From Dillenia suffruticosa (Eukaryota; Streptophyta; Magnoliopsida; Dilleniales; Dilleniaceae), in assembly GCA_033439265.1 (NCBI GenBank), contig JAVTVX010000005.1, positions 9,372,001-9,436,000 of the forward strand: DNA of 64,000 nt, given 5' to 3'. A model generated the notes under the pieces. The model saw only the letters and a program-made list of their open reading frames with translations, was not told the DNA's origin and ran no database searches. Below, one piece after another: positions 12,744 to 25,489 of the stretch. The position numbers and the translations under genes were made by a program. The first letter of the stretch is position 1, and each line of letters begins with the position of its first letter.

Positions 12744-13005
12744 TTGTGCTGCCAGTTCATGCCTAATGCTGCCCCAATCTACCCATGCATCACTTGGTTG
12801 TGCTGGCGGTTCATGCCTCATACCGCACCACTCTACCCAATCATCACCTGGTTGTGCTGGTTATTCATGTCTCATGCCGTACCACTCTGCCCATGCCTCA
12901 CCTACTTGTGCCGACGATTCATGCGTCATGCCGTGCACCACAGTGCCCATGCCTCCAGGCTCTTGTGCCTGCGGTTCATGCCTCATGTCGCACCGCCCCG
13001 CTAGT
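12744..13005. repeat. 54-bp GC-rich minisatellite, about 5 copies
   Basis: Copies begin with TTGTGC at 12744, 12798, 12852, 12906 and 12963 (spacing 54, 54, 54, 57). They share GGTTCATGCCTCATACCGC-type sequence. Because 54 is a multiple of three, all three plus-strand frames stay open, which creates spurious Cys/His-rich reading frames. It lies about 0.5 kb upstream of the TNP2 start and resembles the other GC-rich modules of the large element. Confidence 0.8.
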
Positions 13006-13465
13006 AATTTAAATTAATAACATTATTAATTTAATTAACAAAATAATAATATCATTATTATTATATTATATGATATAATGATATGAAATATATAATTATG
13101 TTACAAATTTTGTTATATACAATTTGTATTTAAATTTAATTATTAATTGTTGAATTATATCCCTTTTATTATTATATTATTATGAGTAACTAATTTTATA
13201 TCAAATCAAATTAACACAATCCTCCCCCGCTTCCCTCTCCTCCTCTTTCGTCTTTGACGCCATTTCTTTGCACCAAATAAAGAGGTGCCAAAAATTTTGC
13301 GCTAATACTATTACTATTAGGTATTAGTTTTGCTCCATATTTAGGATTTGCCACTACCAATAAAATATTCTCTATTAATTAATCTCTCTCATTCTGCCCT
13401 TCTCTCTTTATTTCATTTGCTTCTCTCATCTCATATTTCATTTATTTCTGCGCTTTGTTTTTGCA
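13006..13465. promoter_or_regulatory. Probable upstream region of the TNP2 relic
   Basis: AT-rich sequence without an open frame, followed by a pyrimidine-rich stretch (about 13380-13450) directly before the TNP2 start codon. This layout fits a promoter and 5' leader. No specific element was identified. Confidence 0.35.
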
Positions 13466-14154
13466 ATGGATAAGAGTTGGATGTATCGTAAATCAAGGGC
13501 ATGTAATGAATATATTGGTGGAGTTAATGCATTTCTTGAATTTACATCTACAAAAATTCAATCTGTTGATGGGAAGCTATCATGTCCTTGTGTCAAATGT
13601 TTCAACACTTTTAGATTTCCTACACATACCATTTTTAATCACTTGCTACGTTATGGTTTTCAATAGAATTATGATAACTGGATATATCATAACGAGATTA
13701 AAGAAAAATCTACATCTCATACCTCTCATACATCTTATTCATCCAACTTAGATGATAATCTTTTTTTTTACCATGATATGTTCGGTATGTTACGTCATAC
13801 ATTCACACATTTACCAGAACCAACCTCTCACCCATCCCAACCAACCTCTTATCCATCTAAGGTGAATGAATCAACTTCAACTTCAACTTCAACTTCAACT
13901 TCACCTTCACCTTCAACTTTAGATAAGTTTATTGAATTACTTGAAAAGCCAAAAATGTAACACTGACACTGCGGTATCCGTAATAGTGAACTATTCTCGA
14001 AAAATAAATATAAATAAATATTCTTCAGTCTATATATATGTGTGTGGAGAGAAATTTTATTTATTTATATTAATTTTTGATTTTGGGATATTTAAATTGA
14101 ATTTTTGATATATTTTAAATTTTACCGTATCCGCGAATTTTAGTGTAAAATGAA

Positions 14155-14188
<34 letters not shown>

Positions 14189-17100
14189 GAGGAGTGCTGC
14201 GTTTTGAGCCAAAACACAACAGCCCCCCAAATCAGTCTCTCTCTCTCTCTCTCCCTCTCTCTCTCTCCCTCTCTTCCCTTTCCCACGACCCGCCGCCCTC
14301 CCTCGCCCGAATTCGCCGCTCTCTCCACCGCTGCTCCTCCCTCCCGCGAGTGCGCCGCAGCGCGATCTTCCCCGCGCTAGCGCAAGCTTCCTTGCGCGAG
14401 GCGAGACTACAGTCCAACTTGCGAGCGTGCGCCTTAGCATCAGCCCGCGAGCCTGCGACAACCTACAATCCCGTGACAACCCTCGATCCCGCGATCTTTT
14501 CTCTCTTTCGAGAGCTCTCCTGCGCGTGGGCCCCCTTACTGCAACCCCAGCTAAAGCCCAAACCGTAGTCATCAACCGACCCCCGAACCCTAGGACGCGG
14601 CTTCTTCACTGCAGGTAACGGCTACGTTGGTTGTAGTTCTAGGGTTTGGTGTTTAGAATTTGAGTTAGTTGCTAAAATAGTTTCAAATGTGGAAATATTA
14701 CAGGTTTTAGACTAATTTGACGAGCGAATAAAGCTAGGTCTGAGATCCGAGAAACCTAGGTGAGAGAAATGCAATCTCTTCAACATTTGAAATAAATTTT
14801 ATCAAAATTAGGATGAAATTAGAATCGGAAGCTATATATATACTCTGAAATATGTTAAATTCGAGAAAAATTAGAAAAAATGAAAAATATTAGAAATTTG
14901 ATCATTGGTAAGCCAAATGATTCAAAATTGATGAAACGAGAATCTAGAAAGGAGATTGCGTAAATTAAGGTTGTATTAAATTGGAAAAAAAATGAAAAAT
15001 CCCATATTAGGCTTTTATTTGATATTAAATTGTAATGATTTGATTAGAGAAATCTTTTGGGAGACTCGAGGAGTCAAATTTGATTTGTTTTAAAAATAGG
15101 GAGTAACCACCCTCTCTAGAAATACGAGCGAAACCCTAATCTCTTGTATAAAATAGTAAACTTGTTTTTCTACCATATTTTTAATAAAACATGTTTTCGA
15201 TATGCATTGACTCGACATGTGGTATTAAATTTCAAATTTTGTTTTGTGACATTTGGAGTATCGTAAATTTATGCTTCCGATGACTATGCATCCATGATTT
15301 GAAATGAATCAATGTCGTGCCATTATTTGAGAACTAAAATGTTTTCTACTTTACCATTGCATTGGCATGTTGATTTAAAATGATTTGATAAAATGTATCG
15401 ACACACAAATTTGAAATGTTTTGATAAACTATGCAGGTTGGATACCTGTTAGTTATGTGATGTTTGCGAAATGATTGGTGCTTGTGCATGATCAATAGCT
15501 ATAGTCATTCCTCCCATGGTGCAAAGTAGATGAGGGTTAGATTATATTTGGCGGGAGAGACAGATGTGTCTCCCTCTGCGGTAGGTCGGGTTATATCCGG
15601 TTGCACTCTGGTGGGGGTACGACCCAATGCTAACGAAAGGGGTATGTTTTGAAACATGATGGAAAAACCCTTGGCGGGCTTTTGTCTGGGTTTCGGCCAA
15701 CCTGAGACGGAAGTGTTTTCGATGGGACTCTAGGATTTTCTGAAAAAGATGTTTGATATGGATGCATATATGTATGATATAGTGTGATTTATTAAATGAA
15801 TTCTTATTTCGACACATATTATGTTTCGTTACAAATTATGAATTTTTGCTTACGAAAATTGTTATTTGACACTCCAATAATTCACCCATACTATTTATGC
15901 TTAATATTAACCCTCCTTACTCACTGGATATCTTCTCTGATACTCACCCCTCTTTCTCCTTTCTTAGACAGGATTATTGTGATAGAACGACGTTACAGGT
16001 TCTAAAAGTTTTGATAGTTTCGGTGGATTTGGTTTTTACTACGGTGAGCTCTAAGTTTAATTTGAAAGATGAGTTTTTTACTTTATTTCAACCCTGCGAG
16101 GTCTTGATATTGAGATCCGTAGTTGGCCGTATATATATTTATGGGATGACTATATGAATAATGGATATTTATTCATGAAACTCTCGTATAGACTCATTTC
16201 ATTTGCATTAAGATACTTGAAAATATTTGAAATGTTAACTTAGGAAATTTGTTGTACATTTTATAAAAATATTTAGGACCGCTCGGTGTGACACCTGCTC
16301 ATAGTCTAGTAGGGCATGACAGTAGAGGTCTGTGGCTAGGACTACTAGAAATTTTGTAACCTTGCGTTGTTCTGAATGTTTGCGGTGAGATTTGTTGATT
16401 TTGGAGAGGTCGGGATGGCCGTTTGTTTATTTAACATGTTGATTTTGAATATACAGGTCAAATTGTACATGGGAGACCTCTGAAATATGGGGAGATTTTG
16501 TCCGATTTTCTATAAAAATACAGTCGGCATCTAAGGTAACTGGCGGCTACTCACGAACCCGGTTTGGGGCGTGACAAAAAAACCAATCTATCCAAATTCC
16601 AAATATATCATGCTGACATATATCGTGCACTTATATCTTTTAAAGTGTTTATATGAGTGGACCAATAAATTTTTTTTATTACTCTTAGAGTTTTTAGCAA
16701 AATTGTTACCTCATGAAAACATATTGCCAAATAGTTACCCTGAAGTGAAAAAAACAATTTCAGCTTTAGGGTTGGGATATGAGAAAATATATGTTTACTC
16801 TAATGATTGTATGTTGTACTGGAGACAGAGCTACAGATGATGCATGTTATATCTGTGGTGTTTCCAGATGGAAACCAAATGGATATGGAAAAAAAAAAAC
16901 CTGTCAAAATATTGAGATGGTTTCCCTTGATTCTTAGATTGCAAAGACTATTTTCATGTGTTCAAACTACTTCTTTGATGAGATGGCATCATGATAAGAG
17001 AACAAAAGATGGACTCCTAAGACATCCAGCTGATACTCCTGCATGGAAAGAGTTTGATATCCTATACCCTAATTTCTCTTCTGATCCGAGAAATATTCGA

Positions 17101-19670
17101 TTAGGGTTAGTAGTAGATGAGTTTAATCCATTTAAAACAATGAATATTGCACATAGCACTTGGCCATTGGTTATCATACCATATAATCTCCCTTCTTGGT
17201 TGTACATGAAGTCTACAAACTTTATACTCACATTACTTATTCCTGATCCTAGAAGTCCGGACGATAAGATCGATATGTGCATGCAACCACTGGCGGAAGA
17301 ACTAAAAGAATTATGGAATGATGGAGTAGATACATATGATTCTTCAGTTGGTGAAAGAATTAAAATATATGCAGCACTCTTATGGACTATTAATGACTTT
17401 CCTGTATATGCTAATCTATCTAGATGGGGCACTAAAGGTAGTTTTGCATGTCTCGTATGTGGATATAATACATGTTCTCGATGGTTAAGTCATGGCCACA
17501 AGTTTTGTTATATGGGATATCGAAGATGGTTGGACTCAACTCATCCATTCAGGTATGATAAATTTCTTTCGATGGGACAAAGGAATATAGAGTTGCTCCT
17601 AAACAACGGTCAGGAGCTAATGTCTTGCAAAAATTACATGAGATTGACTTAACAAGTTCGAATGATATGCATGGATGGAAAAAAAAGCATATTGTTTCAT
17701 TTGCCATATTGGGAAAATATTTTAAATAGGCATAATATTAACATGATGCATACGAAGAAAAATTGTTTTGATACAATTGTTGGTACAATTCTGGGACAAT
17801 AAGGAAAGTCTAAGGATAATTATAAGAGTAAACTTGATCTTGAAGATATGAGAATAAGAAAAGATTTGCATCTACGTATATCAAACTCTTCAAATATATT
17901 TGTACCTAAAGCATGTTACCAAATGATGCTGCAAGAGAAAGATACATTTCTCAAGGTTTTGAAGGATTTAAAACTTCCTGACGAGTGCTCTACTAACATC
18001 TCCAGATGTGTTCATTTGAAGTAGCAGAAGTTAATGAGATTAAAGAGTTACGACTGTCATATTTTAATACAAGAGTTTATTCCCATAGCAATTCGGGGAT
18101 TGTTGCCTAACAATGTAAGCTCTATTATCATTAAAATATGTAGCATTTTAAATATCTGTGCTCTAGAGTTCTTGACTCACGAGAACTTGAGGATTTGAAA
18201 GGATCAGTTCCACAAATTATGTATGAGCTTGAAAAGATTTTTCCGTCATCATTTTTTACTAATATGATACATTTAATAGTGCACTTAACAACAGAAGCAA
18301 GGATCGGTGGACCAGTCACATATAGATGGATGTATACGGTTGAAAAGTTTTTATTATTCTCACAATTTATTTATATCCATAACTTATTTATTTAATAATG
18401 ATACTCATATAATTTAGATTAACTTATTGCAATATATATCCATGCAAATACTTGCTTCAACTGAAATCTTATATTCGTAACAGAGCACGACCCGAAGGAT
18501 CCATCACCGAAGGGTATATAGCAAATGAGTGCCTGCTGTTTTGTTTGAGATATTTAGACAGAGTTGAGACAAGGTTTAATCGTGTATTGTGAAATGATTA
18601 CAACCAAATTATATACGGAGAAAATGAGTCCACTTTTATGACTATTGGAAGACATTTGGGACTAAGAACACATAGATCTACTAAAAGACGAAAAAAGAGG
18701 ATATCTCGAATTCGTCTGGATGAGAAATCATTGGAGCAATGTCATAGATATATACTATTTAATAGTGACTCACTTGCCTCATTTAAACTGTAAGTCTACA
18801 TTCTCATATATTTATTTAAAAATATTAAACCGTGATGTAATATCATGTGTTCATGATCAGGGAACATATACAACAACTTCAAAAAATAAATCATGGAAAA
18901 AAGTTAAATACTTTTCAAATTGACAAACTTCATAGTAAAGATTTCAGTAGCTGGTTTTCTCATCGTATAAGTATATTGATATTTAATCTTTTCAATATAT
19001 ATTCTGAGTTAACTTATTATTAATTGTTTTTTTATGATTTCTTCCTTCAGGTTGCGAATTAAAAAAATACCATTGAGATTAGAGATGAACTTAAATGGAT
19101 CGCTCGTGGATCACATCCATTCGTTAGAAATTACAATGGCTATATAATCAATGGATTTCGATTCCATATAAATGATCATGAGAAATGCCTTCAAACTCAG
19201 AATTCTAGAGTTATGGTAACAGTAGATGATATTACCTATGCAACTACGAGCGATAAAACACCCATTTAAGGTAAAGTTAATTATTAAGGAATATTACGGT
19301 AAATTATTGAAGTAAACTATAATGGAATGTATACTTTTGTTTTATTTTGGTGTGATTAGGTTCATCTACAATGAGATATAAGAAGGACGGATATGGTTTA
19401 ACACTTGTAAATTTCTCCTATCTCAATCATACGAGTGTTGATTTGCTGGATGATTCTTATGTCTTGTTGTAAAACATGTGAAAGTTAGATATGAATTTGA
19501 CATGGGTGATGCAATGATCAATCAATATATGAATTCAGAAATTAACTCCTCAACTTAGGAGTGGGTTCGGACTAATGTAAATGAAGATGAAGGAAATGTA
19601 TCAACAGAAATGAATGATGATGAAGATGTTGATAAAGTAGGATGGGATGCATATACGTATGAAATGTAAT
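13466..19670 (+). pseudogene. TNP2-like CACTA transposase, broken and split by a solo LTR
   Basis: The first segment (13466-13955) is a Transposase-associated domain: it starts MDKSWMYRKS, has the CPCVKC motif and goes on with NYDNWIYHNEIKE after an in-frame stop. After the solo LTR the Transposase_21 (TNP2) domain follows. Seen are LGLGYEKIY, NDCMLYW, DGLLRHPADTPAWKEFD, DPRNIRLGL, FNPFKTM, LIPDP, AALLWTINDFPVY and CYMGYRRWL (16577-17650). The DUF4218-type part continues with IPIAIRGLLP (about 18090) and MIHLIVHLTTEARIGGPVTY (about 18265-18325), then an RARPEGS-like segment at 18482. The C-terminal part has IRDELKWIARGSHPFVRNYN and TQNSRVMVT (19080-19260) and ends DKVGWDAYTYEM at 19668. Stops and frame changes are spread along the gene. 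There are intron-like gaps around 18340-18480 and 18950-19060. The protein would cut and join CACTA ends. Confidence 0.9.
13956..16576. mobile_element. Solo LTR of a Ty3/gypsy-like element, 2.6 kb
   Basis: The block starts TGTAACAC and ends GGGGCGTGACA, the TG..CA form of an LTR with a short terminal inverted repeat. It is flanked by AAAAA on both sides (13951-13955 and 16577-16581), a 5-bp target duplication. It interrupts the TNP2 coding relic exactly, since CACTA transposase coding resumes right after it. No internal retroelement genes are present, so it is a solo LTR made by recombination. Its length and ends suggest a long-LTR chromovirus such as Tekay/Del, which is an inference. Inside are an (AAT)n tract at about 14156-14184, a (CT)n tract at 14227-14275 and a GC-rich zone at 14280-14610. 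It is younger than the CACTA gene it splits. Confidence 0.8.
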
Positions 19671-20007
19671 TTTCTATATAGTTTTATCTTCTTATCTTTT
19701 GTATTTTTTTATTTTTAATTACTCTACTTTTATTATTCTTTTTATTGTGACGTGGCATGGTAACAAGTGATAAGAAATAGTAATAATAACTACTTCCTAT
19801 TCCTACAAATTACTTTTATTCTCTATCTATATTCTTGGTAAAAAGTAATGTATAACAAATAACAAATAGAAACCCTACGTGTACTTTTATTATAGTATAA
19901 TAATAAATAAAATGGTAACTTTTATTCTGTATGCACACGGCAACAAATGATAACTAACCAAGAATAAATGAAAACAAGTGATAAGAATTACTATTTCTTT
20001 TTCATAC
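19671..20007. other. AT-rich spacer after the TNP2 relic
   Basis: No gene is visible. The sequence begins to show the GGTAACAAGTGATAA strings that dominate the next array and is probably its degenerate left edge. Confidence 0.4.
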
Positions 20008-21120
20008 AAATAGTAACAATTATTTTAATTCTGATAACAATGATTTTTATTTTGGTAATAATGATAATAAGTGGTAACAAATGATTTTGGTCCAATGTAA
20101 CAAGTAGTAAAATAATAATTATATAAATTTTGTATAATTGAATATCATAACAATGGTAACAATTGGTAACAAGCGGGTAGCGTGGTAACAAGTGGTAACA
20201 ATTACTATTTTTTCTTCGTAAACATGGTAACAAATGGTATGAATTACTTTAATTCTGATAACAATGATAATAAGTAGTAACAAGTGATATTAGTCCAATA
20301 TAACAAGTGGTAAAACAATAATTATATAAATTTTATATAGTATAACATCGTAACAATGGTAATAATTGGTAACAAGGAGGTCGCGTGGTAACAAGTAGTA
20401 AGAATTATTACTTTTTTTTCATACAAATGGTAACAAATGGTAATAATTATTTTAATTTCGATAACAATAATTTTTATTGTGCTAACAATGAAGATAAGCG
20501 GTAACAAGTGATTTTGGTCCAATGTAACAAGTGGTAAGATAATAATTATATAAATTTTGTATACTATAATATCGTAACAATGGTAATAATTGGTAACAAG
20601 CAGATCGCGGGGTAACAAGTCGTAAGAATTACTATTGCATTTTAGTACAAATGGTAACAAATTGTAACAATTACTTTAATTCCGGTAATAATAATTTTTT
20701 TATGGTAATAATGATAATAAGTGGTAACAAGTGGTAAGACAATAATTATATAAATTTTGTATAATATAATATCGTAATAATGATAACAATTGATAACAAA
20801 CCGGTCGCATAGTAATAAATGGTAACAATTATTACTTCCTCTTCGTACAAATGGTAACAAATGATAACAATTATTTTAATTCTAGTAACAATGATTTTCA
20901 TTGCTTTAACAATGATTTTTATTGTGCTAACAATGATAATAAGTGATAATAAGTGATTTTGGTTCAATATAAATATAACAAGTAGTAAGACAATAATTAT
21001 ATAAATTTTGTATAATAGAATATCGTAACAATAGTAACAATTGAATAAGCGGGTCACGTAGTAACAAATGGTAAGAATTACTACTTCTTCTTCGTACAAA
21101 TAATAACAAATAGTAATAAG
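20008..21120. repeat. Tandem array of ~205-250 bp units rich in GGTAACAA
   Basis: A marker of the type TTCGTACAAATGGTAACAA recurs at about 20008, 20213, 20417, 20640, 20841 and 21091, giving units of 201-250 bases. Each unit contains many GGTAACAA, TGATAACAA and AAGTGGTAA strings, a conserved AATAATTATATAAATTTTGTATA segment in two parts, and a short GC-containing mark GGTCGCGTGGTAACAAG. The minus-strand frames here are Tyr/Ile/Leu-rich by-products of the repeat. It is located between the TNP2 and TNPA relics. Confidence 0.8.
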
Positions 21121-22290
21121 TATAGTAACTTAAAATTGAAATTTATATAAATAGGGAAAATAATGCTAATGAAAATATGTAATGTTAAAAATTACACATG
21201 TAACAATAAAATAACATATGAAACATATAAATATCGGAAAGGTAATCACTATAACTACTCCAAGAGTATTCACTATAACCATTTCATTTCAAACTATAAC
21301 CATATAGTAAAAATTTTAAAAAACTCGTTAAAAATTCAAGTTTCCTAATAAATTTGTAAATGAGGAAAAAAAACGCACTGATAGATTTTCAACATCAAAC
21401 CTCCCAATAAATTTGTAAAGGAGGGAAAAAATGCGCGGATAGATTTTCAACATTTCCCGCTAGCTTCGCTTGAAACATAAACCCTTAGTATTTGAATATA
21501 AATACGTTGTTTAGCGGTATAATACAAGCGCGAAGCATAATTGTTTGCCCAATATAATATAACTATAAATTATATTATTTCATAATATATATTTATAAAT
21601 TATAAATTATATTGTTTTATAATATAAATTTATAAATGTATTATAATTGATTATCAAAATTATTTGATTAACACTATATTACTATAATTTAATATTATTA
21701 TTCTATACATCTTAATTACTTATCAATATTAATATTACTAAATAATACTATTTACTAATTTCAATAATCATGTTCAATTACTCATATCAAATATTTATTA
21801 AATTTAATTATTGTTATTAAGGTAGGGTAACATTTTATATAAGGTATTAGTATATATACTCATAATATTTTTATGATAACTTCCTTAATTTTTTTCATAT
21901 CTCATTTAATTATTTTAGCTTTTTATTATTATTTTTAATTAAATTATTACTAATTTAAATAATTTCGATAATATTATGGATTGTAAAGTTTGCTATCATA
22001 TTTTGATTTCAATTTCTTACATTTCTAAATAAATAATATTAAATATAATTATCAAATTCCTTAATTATAAAATCTAAAATATAAATTAGATATTAACATA
22101 TCTAATTAATTTTATTAATTTAAATAACTCATACTCAAAAATCATATACTATCCGCGAAATTTAACTTATAAATTAAGTATCAAATATTATTATTTTAAA
22201 TAATATGATCATATAAAATTATGTAAATAATGTAGTAATAATAAGATAAACAATATATGACTTTTTTTGTAATATATGATTTTTTTAAAA
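21121..22290. other. Very AT-rich spacer, no gene
   Basis: Almost pure A/T with short degenerate repeats. A near-duplicate pair (TTTCCTAATAAATTTGTAAA at 21340 and CTCCCAATAAATTTGTAAA at 21401) is the only notable structure. No coding sequence is seen. Confidence 0.5.
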
Positions 22291-22294
22291 ATTA

Positions 22295-23095
22295 TATATT
22301 CATAAAAAATATAATAAATGTATTATGACACTATATAATATAAATTACTAATTTAAAATATTTAATGATTGTATATAACAAAATTAATAATATAATTTCA
22401 TAATTTCATATAACAAATGTAGTAATATAATTTAAAATTTTTATATAATAATATACATGTTTTGTTATTTAAAATAATACAATTATTATTTTAAATTACG
22501 CTGCCCGGTTGAATCGCAGGTAGTGTCACGATGGCATTTGCGAGCACTTGCCTGGCGACTCTACCTGTAGTTGTGCCGCGTAGACATTCGCCCGAGATCT
22601 AGTATTATTTAGTATAACAAAATTAGTAATATAATTTAAAGATTTCATATAATAATATATATATATTGTTATTTAAAATAATACAATTATTATTTTAAAT
22701 TACGCTGTCCAATTGAGTCGCAGGTTGTGGCGCAATGGCATTTGCGCACGGGCGGCTCAGCAAGAGGTTGTGCCGCTCAGGCATTTCCGCGGGCTTTTGC
22801 CTGGGCGGCGGTTGTGCCACGCAGGCATTTGCCCGAGATCTAGTATTATTTCTTATAATACTTAGTAATATAATTTAAAGATTTTATATAATAATATACA
22901 TGTTTTGTTATTTAAAAATATATAATTATTATTTTAAATTACGCTACCCGGTTGAGCCGCAGGTGTGCCGCGATGGCACTTGCACATGGTGGCTCAGCCA
23001 ATAGTTGTGCCGTCCAGGCATTTTCGGGCGCTTTTGCCTGGGTGGCTTTATTGGCGGTTGTGCCGCACAGGCATTCGCCTGAGACCTAGTAATAT
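22295..23095. repeat. Three composite units: AT-rich half plus GC-rich half
   Basis: A boundary string AAATTACGCT(G/A)(C/T)CC is found at about 22493, 22697 and 22936. Each is followed by a GC-rich module with GAGTCGCAGGTTGTG, GGCATTTGCG and GTTGTGCCGCGCAGGCATT-like sequence ending in GAGATCTAGTATTATT, and then by an AT-rich half with TTAGTAATATAATTTAAAGA. Units are 204 and 239 bases long. The same GC-rich strings are seen in weaker form at 3330-3640. Confidence 0.75.
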
Positions 23096-23463
23096 GATAA
23101 TAATATTTACTACTATTTCACGGAGTCATATAATAATATGTAAAAGTCAAAACTTCTCTGTTAATTGCTCAAATTAAAAAGAGAGATAAATAGTAAAAAA
23201 TTCAAAAACTAAAATATGAAAAACGGAATCACATGGTGGGTATTGAAAAATATATTTCACGCTAAACAAATTATATATACTACAAACCAAAATTTATTTG
23301 GCGTTAAACAAAATATATATATTACAAACCCTTCTTTCCTCCACAAATATCGAAATTTCTCATTTCCTTCAAAAACTCTTCTCCCTCACATCTCTCAAAA
23401 TTTCTAACTCAAATAAAATTTCATTCCATCAAATATTTTCAACCAAAAATTTTCAACAAAAAA

Positions 23464-24882
23464 TATGAGAAAAATACCCATTGTAGCTTAAGACAAAGAA
23501 TCAGAATCATCCGAAAAATAAGTTGACTCTGAAGAAACCTAATTATTCGAAGATAATATCTTAGATTTTGTTTTGTTTATGTTTATATTAAAAAATAGAT
23601 CATTTCATTTTTATAATATATTTTATGTAATTATTATATTATCTATTTTTTTCAATTGCACTAGTTCTCAAGAGAAAATGTAGGGGGTCCAGCCCACTGT
23701 TAAGATGTCTGGGATTTAGAAAAAAAGAAACGTATACTGGTTGAAATGAACGATTTGAATCAACCAATAGAAATCGAAAATATGATTTTTACCAGATTCT
23801 TTGGCTCCATAGTCAGAGTACATTCTATTGCTCCAATAAATTATACAAGTTGGCGTGACATGCCGACCAAATATAAAGAGGATATGTGGAAAATTAGAGA
23901 GGTATTTACCTCTACTACTCAATCGAATCATGTCATACATGAAAATTAAGATATCTAATTTTTTTTCTTATATTGTTGTCAAAAATTACCTTCAAGCCAC
24001 TCAAAAATGATACCAAGAAATGGGTTCTTGCAAATTTATCCGATAAATGGAAGAGTTTTAAAAATTCTCTCAAATCAAAATAGTTTGATGATTTGCTCGG
24101 AATAGATGAAAATATAAAGAGAATGGAGGATGAGAGAGTTGATCCGAATCAATACAAGAATCTTGTTGTTTTTTGTTAAGTAATGAAGGGAAGGTAAAAG
24201 TCTTTTTCTTTGGAAAATTTAATTGTTGTCTGATATTTTTTCCCTATTTAAGAAATGAGTAGAAGAGATTAAGAATGTCGTGTAAAGTTAAACGATCCAC
24301 ATTGCTTAGGATCTAAGTTCTTTGCCAAACTCATATATGAGAAGGTATAAACAATTCATATCTTATTTTATTTGAAATTAGTTTTTATTATATCATTTTA
24401 TCAGACAATACAATTTGGGATAAAACCTTGTCGAGCTGAATTTTATATTACAAGTAGAAACCGATCAATGGGAGTTTAGTTTCTACAAAAGTATCAAAAC
24501 TTGTGGTATATGATTGATTGTTTTTATGTATTCTCAATTGATATGTTTATGAACATTCACATTTAATTCATTTTACACAGGGTTTAATTTATTTTACACA
24601 TGAAATGATGAAGAGTGAAATGAATACTGAGAGTGAAGCACAAAATTCAAATTTATCTTGGAGAACTGATATCATATCCAAAGTTAAAAGGCATGATTCC
24701 AAGGAAAGAATCAGATGTGCCGGCAAAGTTACAACTCGATCACAACGGCAGCATTCAAACAAACCTCAAAACGAATATATGACTATTATGATGGAACGAT
24801 TAATAAAACAAAATCAAAATCTTATTAATCTGGTGAGCAATGCTCTTATGCATGTCGCTCTGCATATCAGAAGTGGACAATG
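23464..24882 (+). pseudogene. TNPA-like (Transposase_24) protein relic of the CACTA element
   Basis: The frame begins MRKIPIVA at 23464 and, after a likely intron ending in CACTAG at about 23665, continues with the diagnostic block: MIFTRFFGSIVRVHSIAP, then SWRDMPTKYKEDMWKIREVF (about 23778-23910). Further downstream come WVLANLSDKWKSFKNSLKSK (about 24026-24085), KRMEDERVDPNQYKNLV, and KLNDPHCLGSKFFAKLIYEK (about 24280-24340), the 'NR.kL..pH..GskSFA' block. The last exon (24605-24882) is KR/Q/N-rich and coiled. Stops within the frame show it is broken. In En/Spm-type elements such proteins bind subterminal repeats and help the TNP2 transposase. It is in the same orientation as the TNP2 relic and lies 3.8 kb downstream of it. 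Confidence 0.75.
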
Positions 24883-24884
24883 AG

Positions 24885-25485
24885 ATGAATTGTTGAACTT
24901 CGTTAATGAAGCCAGACTCATTGTTGGTGTTGAGGTACAAATATAATTTCTTTACTTCTTACCATAATCTAATTACTTTTATTTCTGAACAATAATCCAC
25001 ATTATTTATATTTATATTTATATTATTAACTTCCTCCGATATAATATACTGGGAGTGTATATTGAAACCAACTATCATCATCATCACCACCTCCTCAATA
25101 CATCCTGAAAGGTAATATTTAAATATACAAGTTTTTATAATATATCTTATAATTATATTAATTTCATTACTATAAAATGATACCACATATCACGCTGGAT
25201 CCTGGAATCGGATGCCATGGATCATGGAATTTTTTGGGTGCTCCAAGTCAACATTTTTTGCATGAATATTTCATTTCAAAAGATATAAAGATATGTACTG
25301 ACCGAAAATTATAATTTTTTTCTTTCTCTTGTAATATGTTTATAACATTATCATCTTTTTCTTTCTCTTGTAATGTGTCTATAATATTATCATATATATT
25401 TCATGATAATATAAAAGGTATTTTATTTCCTAAGATACGATATTTATAATATTTCCTAACTCTTTGTATTATTTGTATTAACATA
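24885..25485. other. Downstream part of the TNPA relic and AT-rich spacer
   Basis: The sequence after 24882 may contain further small exons of the TNPA relic, with intron-like borders near 24935-25110. A near-duplicate pair TTTTTCTTTCTCTTGTAATATG/TCTTTTTCTTTCTCTTGTAA lies at 25315-25376. No other gene is visible. Confidence 0.35.
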
Positions 25486-25489
25486 TCCT

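Noticed and set aside
12744-13017. Three overlapping Cys/His-rich plus-strand reading frames
   Set aside because: They arise from a 54-bp tandem repeat whose period keeps every frame open. No known domain is present.
14057-14618. Long frames on both strands, Arg/Glu/Ser/Leu-rich
   Set aside because: They lie inside the solo LTR and follow the CT microsatellite and GC-rich zone. Overlap on both strands shows a composition artefact.
19991-21109. Series of minus-strand Tyr/Ile/Leu-rich frames that look like a gene family
   Set aside because: They repeat with the ~205-250 bp satellite unit and are by-products of it.
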